The translations under genes were made by a program, and so were the position numbers. The notes below the pieces were generated by a model. It did not search any database and was not told the DNA's origin. It saw only the letters and a list, made by a program, of their open reading frames with translations. A stretch of DNA of 43,625 nt from Enterobacter mori LMG 25706 (GTDB lineage: Bacteria > Pseudomonadota > Gammaproteobacteria > Enterobacterales > Enterobacteriaceae): positions 219,068 through 262,692 of the forward strand of contig NZ_GL890778.1 in NCBI RefSeq assembly GCF_000211415.1. Direction: 5' to 3'. This document shows positions 8,302 through 15,560 of the stretch, piece after piece (the first letter of the stretch is position 1; every line of letters starts with the position of its first letter).

Positions 8302-9222
8302 ATGACGATGGAACCCTGGCAGCGCTTGCCCGCGCTCTCACTGCGACAGCTACAGTATTTTGTCACTCTGGCGCAGTTGCGTCATTTCACCGACACCGCC
8401 AGCAAGCTGGCGATCAGCCAGCCTGCGCTCAGCAGCGCATTGCGGCAAATCGAAACGGTGCTCGGCGGCAAGCTGGTGAACCGTACCGCCTCAGCGGTGA
8501 CGCTGACGGAGTTGGGCAACGCCATCCTCCCGCACGCGCAGCGGGTGCTTAGCGTGGCTCAGCTTGCCTTCGACGATATGCAGCAGATTGTGCAGGCAGG
8601 CGGTGACGGTACGGTGCGCATTGGGCTGGCGCCATCCGTCAGCTCGCTCTTGTTCCCGCAGTTACCCCAAACGCTGGCGCAGGCTTTTCCGCGTCTTAAG
8701 GTTGAGTTTCACGATCAAACCAATGATGCGCTGGTGGCGCAGTTGCTGAAAGGGCAGATTGATTTTGGCATTGGCGCACTGGACAGTTCTGTGCCGGAAC
8801 AACTGTCCGTCTTCCCGCTGCAGGAGGATCCTTTTGTTGCGGTGATTCATTGTGACGATCCGCTGGCGGCGTCGGCGCATTTACCCTGGAAGCAGCTTGT
8901 TGGGCGAGATATCGCCGTGTTTTCAAAAGGTAACATCCAACGCCTGGTTGGCGCGCTCGCTGAAAGCCATCGTTTGTCGTTGCAGACACGTTATCAGGTG
9001 GATTATATCGAAACGCTGTACGGCCTGGTGCGTTCCCGACTGGCCGTGGCGATACTGCCGCAACTCTATACCACGCATCTTCAGGATCCGCAGCTTAAGG
9101 TGGTTCATCTTCAGCAACCGGCACTTGCCCGAACGGTGGCATTGATGCGTGCGCCACAGCCGTTACCGACGCTTATCGAATCGTGCTTTACGCTAATGGT
9201 TGAAACCTTGAGGACACACTGA
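8302..9222 (+). CDS. LysR-family transcriptional regulator
   Basis: DNA-binding regulator of 306 residues, the usual LysR length. The N-terminal winged helix-turn-helix covers about residues 13-71 (LSLRQLQYFVTLAQLRHFTDTASKLAISQPALSSALRQIETVLGGKLVNR, read in parts). A type-2 periplasmic-binding-like effector domain follows from about 95 to the end. It diverges from ade and the purine permease, the classic LysR arrangement, so it probably senses a purine-related effector and controls them through the palindrome at 8246. The start could also be the second ATG at 8308. A shared hairpin follows its stop. Ligand unknown. Confidence 0.88.
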   Translation: MTMEPWQRLPALSLRQLQYFVTLAQLRHFTDTASKLAISQPALSSALRQIETVLGGKLVNRTASAVTLTELGNAILPHAQRVLSVAQLAFDDMQQIVQAGGDGTVRIGLAPSVSSLLFPQLPQTLAQAFPRLKVEFHDQTNDALVAQLLKGQIDFGIGALDSSVPEQLSVFPLQEDPFVAVIHCDDPLAASAHLPWKQLVGRDIAVFSKGNIQRLVGALAESHRLSLQTRYQVDYIETLYGLVRSRLAVAILPQLYTTHLQDPQLKVVHLQQPALARTVALMRAPQPLPTLIESCFTLMVETLRTH

Positions 9223-9243
9223 GGGATAGGGCAGGGGAAAATA

Positions 9244-9265
9244 CCCTCTCCCGAACGGGAGAGGG
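9244..9265. terminator. Bidirectional hairpin between lysR and ddc; short REP-like copy
   Basis: CCCTCTCCCG followed by CGGGAGAGGG gives a perfect 10-base inverted repeat with almost no spacer, in the 50-base gap between two convergent genes. It lacks a long T run on either side. Its sequence is the stem of the longer repeats at 22433 and 29137, so it may be a dispersed intergenic repeat acting as terminator or mRNA-end stabiliser. Confidence 0.55.
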
Positions 9266-9272
9266 ATAAGCA

Positions 9273-10739
9273 TTACTTAGCCAGAACTTCCTGTGCGGTA
9301 CGCTCAACCAGAGACAGCAGAACTTTTACGTCCTCCAGCGTCACGGTTGGGTTCAGCAGGGTCAGCTTCAGGCAGGTGATACCGTTATGCTCGGTCACGC
9401 CGACGTTAGCACGGCCAGATTCCAGCAGCGCATCACCAATCTTCTGGTTCAGCAGGGCGATGCCTGCATCATCCATCTGCGCCTGAGGACGGAAGCGGAA
9501 CAGCACGCTCGCCAGCTGTGGCTGCATCACCAGCTCCAGAGCAGACTGCTCTTTCACGTAGCCTGCAACCTGCTGTGCCAGGGTCACACCGTGATCGATG
9601 ATCGCCGCATATTGCTCCTGACCCAGTGCTTCCAGGCTCATCCACAGCTTCAGCGCGTCGAAACGACGGGTGGTCTGCAGAGATTTGGACACCAGGTTAG
9701 GCACGCCCGCTTCTTCGTCGAACTCAGAGTTCAGGTAAGCCGCCTGATAGCGCATCAGCTCATAGTGACGCGCTTCTTTCAGCAGGAACGCGCCGCAGCT
9801 GATGGTCTGGAAGAACTGCTTGTGGAAGTCCAGGGTAATGGAATCCACCAGCTCAATGCCGTCCAGGTAGTGACGATACTGCTCGGACATCAGCAGCGCG
9901 CCGCCCCAGGCCGCATCAACGTGTACCCAGATGTTCTGTTTCGCCGCCAGTTCTGCAATCGCACGCAGCGGGTCGATAGCACCGGCATCGGTGGTACCTG
10001 CCGTCGCGACGATCGCCAGAATCTGCTCGCCGTTCGCGTTGCACTTCTCAATTTTCGCCGCCAGATCGGTCAGATCCATGCGGGAGAATTCATCAGTTTT
10101 CACCTGCACCACGGACTGGTAGCCCAGACCCATCAGCGCCATGTTTTTCTGCACGGAGAAGTGGGCGTTCTCGGAGCACAGCACGCGAATTTTGCGCAGA
10201 TCGCCTACCAGGCCATCCTGCTGAACGGAGTGACCCAGACGCGCGAAGAACGCATCGCGCGCCAGCATCAGGCCCATCAGGTTGCTCTGGGTGCCGCCGC
10301 TGGTGAAGACACCTGCGTCGCCAGCCTGATAACCCACGCGGGTACGCAGCCACTCGATCAGTTTGATTTCGATAATGGTTGCGGACGGGCTTTGATCCCA
10401 GGAGTCCATACTCTGGTTAGTGGCGTTGATCAGCACTTCCGCCGCCTGGCTTACGACCAGGCTTGGACAGTGCAGGTGCGCCACACACTGCGGGTGATGA
10501 ACGGACAAACTGTCTTTCAGGAAGAACTCCACGGCGCGTTCAATCGCCGCTTCGTTGCCCAGCCCTTTCGGGTTGAAATCCAGCTTAATACGGTCGCGCA
10601 GTTCCGCGACCGTTTTGCCCTGGTACATCTCAGGCTGTTTCAGCCACTGCATCACAGCCTGAGTGCTTTGTTCAATCGCCTGCTGGTAAGCTTCAATGCT
10701 CTGCGCAGAGGAGAACAAAATTGGGTTTGAATCAGACAT
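9273..10739 (-). CDS. ddc: L-2,4-diaminobutyrate decarboxylase
   Basis: Pyridoxal-phosphate group II decarboxylase predicted to convert L-2,4-diaminobutyrate to 1,3-diaminopropane (EC 4.1.1.86). The PLP-binding Lys is in LDFHKQFF (Lys307 in this numbering) and the cofactor Asp in VHVDAAWGG (Asp275). TSGGTQSNLMGLMLARD and ATAGTTDAGAIDPL are typical of the glutamate/aromatic decarboxylase fold. I use the ATG at 10739 (488 residues); the longer frame begins at a TTG directly against the GGAG. It follows dat by 18 bases on the same strand, which is the diagnostic pair for this two-step pathway. Confidence 0.93.
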   Translation of the reverse strand: MSDSNPILFSSAQSIEAYQQAIEQSTQAVMQWLKQPEMYQGKTVAELRDRIKLDFNPKGLGNEAAIERAVEFFLKDSLSVHHPQCVAHLHCPSLVVSQAAEVLINATNQSMDSWDQSPSATIIEIKLIEWLRTRVGYQAGDAGVFTSGGTQSNLMGLMLARDAFFARLGHSVQQDGLVGDLRKIRVLCSENAHFSVQKNMALMGLGYQSVVQVKTDEFSRMDLTDLAAKIEKCNANGEQILAIVATAGTTDAGAIDPLRAIAELAAKQNIWVHVDAAWGGALLMSEQYRHYLDGIELVDSITLDFHKQFFQTISCGAFLLKEARHYELMRYQAAYLNSEFDEEAGVPNLVSKSLQTTRRFDALKLWMSLEALGQEQYAAIIDHGVTLAQQVAGYVKEQSALELVMQPQLASVLFRFRPQAQMDDAGIALLNQKIGDALLESGRANVGVTEHNGITCLKLTLLNPTVTLEDVKVLLSLVERTAQEVLAK

Positions 10740-10757
10740 CGTAATCAACAACTCCGG

Positions 10758-12134
10758 TTACGCCGGGCGAACGCCCGCAGCAAGCAGTGCCTGCTCGAAT
10801 TTATCCAGGAAGATTTTCAGCTCTTCATCGCTGATCAGCAGAGACGGCAGCAGACGCAGAACGATACCGTTACGACCGCCACGCTCCAGAATCAGACCGG
10901 CTTCGAAGCACTTCTTCTGAATCAGTGCAGACAGCTCGCCGTCGCCAGGGAAGCAACCCATGTGGTCAGCCGCTTCGTGTGGCTTAACGATCTCAATACC
11001 GATCATCATGCCCAGGCCGCGCACGTGTCCGATAACCGGGTAGCGCTTCGCCATCTCTTTCAGCTGGCCTTTCAGCCATTCGCCCTGTGCAGCCACTTTG
11101 CCTGCGATGTTCTGGTCTTTCAGGATTTTCAGCGTCGTCAGACCGGTTGCCATCGCCAGCTGGTTGCCGCGGAAGGTGCCGGTGTGGTGGCCTGGCGCCC
11201 ACGCATCGAACTGCTTTTTGATACCGAGTACGGCCAGCGGCAGACCGCCACCGACAGCTTTAGACATCACGATGATGTCTGGCTCAATGCCCGCGTGTTC
11301 GAAGGCGAAGAATTTACCGGTACGGGCAAAGCCAGCCTGAACTTCGTCGAGGATCAACAGAATGCCGTGTTCCTGAGTCACTTTACGGATGCGCTGCAGC
11401 CACTCAGCCGGAGCCGGGTTCACGCCGCCTTCGCCCTGAACGGCTTCAAGGATCACCGCAGCAGGTTTACGCACGCCGCTTTCAACGTCGTTGATCAGGT
11501 TATCGAAGTAGTAGGTCAGCGCTTTCACGCCCGCTTCACCACCGATACCCAGCGGGCAACGGTACTCATGCGGATAAGGCATGAACTGGACTTCTGGCAT
11601 CATACCGTCAACCGCTTCTTTCGGAGACAGGTTGCCGGTCACGGACAGTGCGCCGTGGGTCATACCGTGGTAACCACCAGAGAAGCTGATGATACCGCTA
11701 CGACCGGTCACTTTTTTCGCCAGCTTCAGCGCCGCTTCAACGGCGTCAGCACCGGATGGACCGGTGAACTGCAGGCAGTACTCTTTGCCCTGACCAGGCA
11801 GCAGCGCGAGCAGGTATTCAGAAAACGCGTCTTTCAGAGGCGTCGTCAGATCCAGAGTATGTAACGGCAAGCCGCTGGTAATGACATTTTGGATGCTTTT
11901 CAGCACATCAGGATGGTTATGGCCAAGCGCAAGGGTCCCTGCGCCTGCTAAACAGTCAAGGTATTCTTTATTATCTGCATCGGTGATCCACACGCCTTCT
12001 GCTTTAGTGATGGCTAAAGGCAGTTTGCGCGGATAACTCCTGACGTTAGATTCAAACTCGGCCTGACGGGCCAGATAGGTTTCGTTGCTTTTGTGGGCAT
12101 CTACGGTGTCAATACGGACTTTATCCGTCATCAT
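10758..12134 (-). CDS. dat: L-2,4-diaminobutyrate:2-oxoglutarate 4-aminotransferase
   Basis: Class III PLP aminotransferase predicted to make L-2,4-diaminobutyrate from aspartate 4-semialdehyde with glutamate as amino donor (EC 2.6.1.76), the first step toward 1,3-diaminopropane. Fold markers: [17 protein letters not shown] (about 123-139), [25 protein letters not shown] (PLP Asp263) and the Schiff-base Lys292 in [16 protein letters not shown]. Length is 458 residues. Two adjacent ATGs (12134, 12131) follow AGGAG; the second has better spacing. dat-ddc occur together in Acinetobacter, Haemophilus and some enterobacteria. With no siderophore genes nearby, polyamine synthesis is the likely purpose. 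Confidence 0.93.
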   Translation of the reverse strand: MMTDKVRIDTVDAHKSNETYLARQAEFESNVRSYPRKLPLAITKAEGVWITDADNKEYLDCLAGAGTLALGHNHPDVLKSIQNVITSGLPLHTLDLTTPLKDAFSEYLLALLPGQGKEYCLQFTGPSGADAVEAALKLAKKVTGRSGIISFSGGYHGMTHGALSVTGNLSPKEAVDGMMPEVQFMPYPHEYRCPLGIGGEAGVKALTYYFDNLINDVESGVRKPAAVILEAVQGEGGVNPAPAEWLQRIRKVTQEHGILLILDEVQAGFARTGKFFAFEHAGIEPDIIVMSKAVGGGLPLAVLGIKKQFDAWAPGHHTGTFRGNQLAMATGLTTLKILKDQNIAGKVAAQGEWLKGQLKEMAKRYPVIGHVRGLGMMIGIEIVKPHEAADHMGCFPGDGELSALIQKKCFEAGLILERGGRNGIVLRLLPSLLISDEELKIFLDKFEQALLAAGVRPA

Positions 12135-12219
12135 ATCACTCCTACAACCGCCGCTTCGTTATGAGCCACGATTGAATAAAAAGTCAAAAAACAGATGGGG
12201 GCCTGAAAAAAACGCCGCC

Positions 12220-12248
12220 AATATAGAGCCTTTTGCCACGGGGCTCAA
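12220..12248 (-). promoter_or_regulatory. Candidate sigma-70 promoter of dat-ddc
   Basis: Read on the minus strand, TTGAGC (12248-12243) and TATATT (12225-12220) are separated by exactly 17 bases. This predicts a start near 12213. Confidence 0.5.
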
Positions 12249-12269
12249 TGGTTAATTTGTTTACTGTTT

Positions 12270-12285
12270 TGTGACAGAGGGCACA
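12270..12285. promoter_or_regulatory. CRP-like site upstream of dat-ddc
   Basis: TGTGA-N6-GCACA matches nine of ten bases of the CRP core (TGTGA-N6-TCACA). Its centre is about 64 bases upstream of the predicted dat start, roughly a class I activator position. It could also serve nothing, since five-base half sites are common. Confidence 0.4.
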
Positions 12286-12419
12286 GGGGGAGGGTTATCC
12301 CCGTTTTCAGAAAGAAAATTGCACTTTATGCACAATAAAAACAGCCGCTTATAGTGGTTTTGTCAGAACTGTAAAAATAGAGAAAAGAGTGTGACAAATC
12401 GTGCTTTTCGCTGATGAAA

Positions 12420-12440
12420 AAGGAGGCGGAAGGCCTCCTT
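12420..12440 (-). terminator. Rho-independent terminator of the adhesin operon
   Basis: On the minus strand an 8-base stem (AAGGAGGC pairing with GCCTCCTT, 5-base loop) is followed by a run of T. It stands 7 bases after the stop of the small secreted protein gene. Confidence 0.8.
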
Positions 12441-12447
12441 GAACACG

Positions 12448-12888
12448 TTATTTCTGCTTAACCTGCAAAATGCCGTGGTCGCGACCCTGGGTTTTATTCC
12501 AGGAGGCATCGGTAATACCGTTCTCATCAAGGCTAAATGATATAACAACGCCATTTCCATGAATCTCATAGAACGCCGCATTCAGACGTTTGACGGTGGC
12601 CTTCTTGCCATTAATGGTCGCGCTAAAAAAGCCGTTGGAAATCGTGGCATTAACGGTTGATGACGAAAAGGTGGCCGCGCGCATCGGATCGTGAACGGTC
12701 GTCGTTTGGTCGTGTTGCGCCGCGTTTTCCGCTTTCGTTTTAGTGATATCGCAAGAGCCATCGCCATCGCTTATCTGGGTGCATCCGGAGCGCTCCAGCT
12801 GCGCGCGATAGTGGGCGTTAATGGCATGTGCCGGGGTCGCAGCGATTGCGAACAGCAGAGTAATCACTGTTAACTGTGCTTTCATCAT
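12448..12888 (-). CDS. Small secreted protein of unknown function
   Basis: 146 residues; family not recognised. An N-terminal signal peptide is clear (MMKAQLTVITLLFAIAATPAHA, cleavage after AHA near residue 22), so the mature protein of about 124 residues is periplasmic or exported. Two cysteines (SGCTQ, GSCDI) close together in the mature N-terminus could form a disulfide. The rest is Thr/Asn/Ser-rich with beta-like alternation (FSSSTVNATISNGFFSATINGKK). Two adjacent ATGs are possible; TAAGG, which is also the lipoprotein stop, is best spaced for the second (12885). Last gene of the adhesin operon and directly before a terminator. A role in adhesin secretion or stability is only a positional inference. 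Confidence 0.7.
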   Translation of the reverse strand: MMKAQLTVITLLFAIAATPAHAINAHYRAQLERSGCTQISDGDGSCDITKTKAENAAQHDQTTTVHDPMRAATFSSSTVNATISNGFFSATINGKKATVKRLNAAFYEIHGNGVVISFSLDENGITDASWNKTQGRDHGILQVKQK

Positions 12889-12894
12889 TAAACC

Positions 12895-13119
12895 TTAATT
12901 GTGGTGAGCATGTTTATGTGCATTTTCTGTCGTTCTTGCCGCATTCGCATAAGCGGCAGAGAGCGAAGCGTTATTAATGCCTTGTTGTCTTTGCTGTTCG
13001 GACAAATAGCACGTGTCATAACTTACGCCTTTCGCCGTGCAGCTAGCGATGCGCTGATCGGGCGATACGCACCCCGCAAGCATAAATATACTCGCCACGG
13101 TAATAATTAATTTTTTCAT
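12895..13119 (-). CDS. Small lipoprotein of unknown function
   Basis: 74 residues with a textbook lipobox: MKKLIITVASIFMLAGC, lipidation at Cys17, followed by Val-Ser, which favours outer-membrane sorting. The mature 58 residues contain two more cysteines (SCTA, TCYL) and a Gln/Asn/Ala-rich region, ending in a His-rich tail (ENAHKHAHHN). The SD AAGG overlaps the stop codon of the 39-residue ORF upstream, and the downstream gene is coupled in the same way. Small lipoproteins assist some trimeric autotransporters (for example SadB with SadA in Salmonella), but I see no evident homology to SadB. Confidence 0.72.
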   Translation of the reverse strand: MKKLIITVASIFMLAGCVSPDQRIASCTAKGVSYDTCYLSEQQRQQGINNASLSAAYANAARTTENAHKHAHHN

Positions 13120-13127
13120 TTTATACC

Positions 13128-13247
13128 TTATAAACTACACAGATAATAGGATAAATACATCACGCCTATCCAAATCCCTACGCCAATTAGCATCAGGTAC
13201 AGCACGGCTGAGATGAATATATATCTGGACATGTTTTTTGCTATCAT
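13128..13247 (-). CDS. 39-residue predicted membrane protein (small ORF)
   Basis: Short ORF read directly from the minus strand: ATG (13247-13245) to TAA (13130-13128). The product starts MIAKNMSRYIFISAVLYLML and continues to a C-terminal YLSYYLCSL. Two hydrophobic stretches (IFISAVLYLMLIGVGIW and IGVMYLSYYL) are nearly continuous, so one long or two short membrane helices are likely. GGTGAG stands seven bases before the ATG, a good ribosome site. It lies between the adhesin and the lipoprotein gene on the same strand, with no terminator between. No family recognised. The case rests on the ribosome site, position and composition. Confidence 0.55.
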   Translation of the reverse strand: MIAKNMSRYIFISAVLYLMLIGVGIWIGVMYLSYYLCSL

Positions 13248-13299
13248 CGATATTCTCACCAGAAACGAGCGAGTTATATATGTATCAGCGGTGTTTTAT

Positions 13300-14724
13300 T
13301 CAAAAACCGATCCCGATACCCGCGCCCATCGCAAGATCGTTATTTGTCGAATCGCTAATGCCAGCTTTGATCACTGTATGTTCACCGGCATGGAAAGACG
13401 CACCAACGCTGATAGCTTGCTCATTCTTAAATGACCCTACACCAGCAGAGAACATCATAGCCTGATCTTTTTCGACCTGTGGCATTGATGCAATCGCAAC
13501 GGCAGAGGCTACTCCACCACGCGCTTCTTTCTTGTTGTCGTCGACTTCATCCTTCAGGTTTTTGAATTGAGCATTGCTTGAAGATTGTGCTTGTGCAAAT
13601 ACTTGTTGAGCAGCTTTCAGATCTTTAGCTTGTGCTGTAGTTTGTGTATTAAGTGACTTAACCAGATTGATAGTTTTCGTATCAACTTCTTTCTTAGTGA
13701 TGATGGTCGTAACGCCGTTAGCGCCATCTTTACCATTCACACCGTTTTTGCCCTCTTTCCCGTTAGACCCGTTAACGCCGTCTTTACCTGCTTTACCGTC
13801 AATACCATTCTTACCATCAGCACCATCTTTACCCGCAGCACCTACTAAACCTTGAACGCCTGTATCACCTTTCAAGCCTTGTAGCCCCTGTACGCCTGTT
13901 GCACCTGTAGCACCGTCTTTACCATTAGTCATAGCAGGGTGCTGGTTAGCGGTACGATCACGATTAGCTTGTTCCAGATCTTGACCTTGCTGACGAGCAG
14001 TAAGTGTTTCAATGTTTGCCCGGTTTTGGCTGATTGCCGCTCCATCATATTGTTCATCCAGTGTGACACGCTGAACTAATTGCTGATGTGCGTCATTCTG
14101 TGCTTTCTGATCGTCGTTATAGGTAGTGGTATCAACCTTACTATTCACTTGATTTTGTAAGGCAGTATCAGCAGCTTTACGATCCGTTACTTCTTTAGTT
14201 ACTGAATTATCAACAGATTGGATATACGCTTCCTGGCGAGTATTTTCAGAATCCAGCGTTTTAATGGCTGCATCATGATTAGCTAGCTCTTGGCGATCCT
14301 GAATATGGTCAATTTTCAGGTCTTGAACCTGATTATCTACAGATTGTAAATGGTTATCAGTTTGTGAGATGCGCAAACTGTTATCACCAATAGCAGTCGT
14401 ATTAGCGGTGATGTTTAGATTTTGTGCACCATCATTGCTAATTCGCTCGTTAGCCTCAGCGGTGAGGTCACCACGCATAGCATTAATTTTATCTTCACTA
14501 TCAGTTTTGTTACCAATAATAGCGTTAGTATTGTTATCAATCTGATCCAGATCGTAGCTCTTAACGCTTTCATCTTCCCCTTGCAGATGGATAAAAATAC
14601 CTTGTGTACCAAATCCGCCTTCATCTTTTACATAAACATCAGCAGCATAAGCAATATTCATTGAACCAGCAAAAAGAGCACCAAAAACAGCAACAGCAAT
14701 CACTGATTTATTAAGGGATTTCAT
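13300..14724 (-). CDS. Trimeric autotransporter adhesin (YadA anchor) with collagen-like repeat
   Basis: Predicted surface adhesin of the type Vc class, 474 residues. The start at 14724 gives a signal peptide (MKSLNKSVIAVAVFGALFAG... ending AYA near residue 27); a longer frame upstream adds 32 residues before it and was rejected. The passenger is a coiled-coil-rich stalk (about 60-260) with repeated Asn/Gln/Asp heptads, then an uninterrupted run of 24 Gly-X-Y triplets (about 268-339, GKD GAT GAT ... GAN GVT), then a neck coiled coil. The C-terminal YadA-like anchor runs about 405-474 and ends in Phe (GAGIGIGF), as beta-barrel proteins do. No classic YadA head repeats are seen. The gene is clearly more AT-rich than the backbone, suggesting acquisition. 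First gene of an operon with three small envelope proteins. Confidence 0.9.
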   Translation of the reverse strand: MKSLNKSVIAVAVFGALFAGSMNIAYAADVYVKDEGGFGTQGIFIHLQGEDESVKSYDLDQIDNNTNAIIGNKTDSEDKINAMRGDLTAEANERISNDGAQNLNITANTTAIGDNSLRISQTDNHLQSVDNQVQDLKIDHIQDRQELANHDAAIKTLDSENTRQEAYIQSVDNSVTKEVTDRKAADTALQNQVNSKVDTTTYNDDQKAQNDAHQQLVQRVTLDEQYDGAAISQNRANIETLTARQQGQDLEQANRDRTANQHPAMTNGKDGATGATGVQGLQGLKGDTGVQGLVGAAGKDGADGKNGIDGKAGKDGVNGSNGKEGKNGVNGKDGANGVTTIITKKEVDTKTINLVKSLNTQTTAQAKDLKAAQQVFAQAQSSSNAQFKNLKDEVDDNKKEARGGVASAVAIASMPQVEKDQAMMFSAGVGSFKNEQAISVGASFHAGEHTVIKAGISDSTNNDLAMGAGIGIGF

Positions 14725-14863
14725 TGTAAAGACTCGCAATATTCTATAGATAAAATAAACGATAGTGTTATTACCAGCGTTTGGTTTGGCAGAGCAAAAG
14801 AGTAAGTTCAAGTATGTCAAATTTTGTAAAGAAACATCTATTTGTTTTATGTAACGGTGGTGA

Positions 14864-14869
14864 ACTATA
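14864..14869 (-). promoter_or_regulatory. Candidate -10 element of the adhesin operon
   Basis: TATAGT on the minus strand (5 of 6 to TATAAT) predicts a start near 14857 and a leader of about 130 bases. There is no good -35; the FNR-like site occupies that position, as in activator-dependent promoters. Confidence 0.45.
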
Positions 14870-14890
14870 GATAATTCGCGCTTAAAATTA

Positions 14891-14904
14891 TTGATTTAGG
14901 TCAA
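14891..14904. promoter_or_regulatory. FNR-like site upstream of the adhesin operon
   Basis: TTGATTTAGGTCAA matches nine of ten conserved bases of the FNR consensus (TTGAT-N4-ATCAA). Its centre lies about 40.5 bases before the start predicted from TATAGT, against 41.5 in class II FNR-activated promoters. This suggests oxygen-limited induction of the adhesin. Confidence 0.5.
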
Positions 14905-15401
14905 GTAAAGCACCAATAGCTAAAGTGGTATGTTGCGGTGATTCTTTAATTTTTCTTTGTTTATCAGTGATTTAAGGTTTTCACGAAAAAGGCTTTAGTT
15001 AAGTTTATGATTAGAATGGAATTTTATTTCACTTTTTTAGGTGGTTTATTTTACTGCTTAGGTAGTGGAGTTATTTAATGATTCATTTCATTTGAAACGA
15101 AGAGCTTTTAAAGGTGAAAGTAAACATTGAAATGCGCGCTGATTAATCGCGGTGATTAAAATTTACGTTTTAGGAATAACCAATGAGAGAGGGATGTAAC
15201 TGGAAAGATAAAAGAGAATCGTTAACTTCTTATACGTATCTACTATGTTGCTTCTTATCGTCGCTCTAACTAATACCTTTCGGTACTATTAGTCTTTGGT
15301 GTTTGCTCCTGCCGTGCGTGATTCAGCTATTCCAGATGCGGTAAATCGAAAAATCTTGCACCCTGCCTACTGCCCCGGTTACACTAAATACTCACAAACT
15401 A

Positions 15402-15428
15402 TTGATTTGTAATTAATTGTTTTATAAG
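15402..15428 (+). promoter_or_regulatory. Candidate thiM-thiD promoter
   Basis: TATAAG at 15423-15428 would place the transcript start at about 15435, exactly at the first base of the TPP aptamer. The -35 is poor (TTGATT at 15402, spacer 15). Confidence 0.4.
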
Positions 15429-15434
15429 TATTTT

Positions 15435-15513
15435 GACTCGGGGTGCCCTTCTTTGTGAAGGCTGAGAAATACCCGTATTACCTGATCTGGATAATGCCAG
15501 CGTAGGGAAGTCA
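15435..15513 (+). ncRNA. TPP (THI-box) riboswitch of thiMD
   Basis: Thiamine pyrophosphate aptamer in the leader of thiM. The conserved blocks are all present: ACTCGGGGTGCCC, the P3 stem CTT...AAG, GGCTGAGAAATACCC, ACCTGATCTGGATAATGCCAG and CGTAGGGAAG. It is nearly identical to the E. coli thiM aptamer as recalled. The sequence between aptamer and ATG (about 15514-15560), including AGGAG, forms the expression platform. TPP binding in E. coli thiM hides the ribosome site and blocks translation, and the same is expected here. Confidence 0.95.
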
Positions 15514-15560
15514 GATGCCTTCCCGGTCATCGCTTCTTCACGCAAGGCAGGAGCGAACCC

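Larger units (their letters stand above)
12135..12419 (-). other. Intergenic region upstream of dat
   Basis: About 285 bases with no ORF worth calling. It holds the candidate dat promoter (12220-12248), a CRP-like site (12270-12285) and, at its far end, the terminator of the adhesin operon. The transcript leader of dat would be about 80 bases. Confidence 0.6.
14725..15434. other. AT-rich intergenic region between the adhesin gene and the thiM riboswitch
   Basis: About 710 bases with no convincing ORF on either strand. It holds the FNR-like site and candidate promoter of the adhesin (14864-14904), a hairpin-forming repeat at 15269-15293 (ACTAATA and TATTAGT arms with an inner TACC/GGTA pairing), and the thiM promoter at its right end. 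Composition matches the adhesin side, so the boundary of acquired DNA probably lies just before the riboswitch. Confidence 0.55.

Noticed and set aside
9387..10730. 447-codon open frame on the plus strand opposite ddc
   Set aside because: Antisense shadow of a strongly conserved decarboxylase; composition is His/Gln/Arg-rich with no recognisable domain.
10962..11864. 300-codon plus-strand frame opposite dat
   Set aside because: Antisense to the aminotransferase, whose motifs are all intact.
13213..13465. Plus-strand ORFs of 73-75 codons over the adhesin anchor
   Set aside because: Antisense to the YadA anchor and its downstream gap; no ribosome site.
13300..14724. Phage tail fibre as an alternative for the Gly-X-Y protein
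   Set aside because: Signal peptide plus YadA-type anchor with terminal Phe indicate an autotransporter; no phage genes nearby.
14725..14820. 32-codon extension of the autotransporter
   Set aside because: It would put a non-signal-like segment before a clear signal peptide; the ATG at 14724 is the natural start.
15269..15293. Hairpin ACTAATA/TATTAGT as a terminator
   Set aside because: No T run on either side and no gene ending there; kept only as an inverted repeat.
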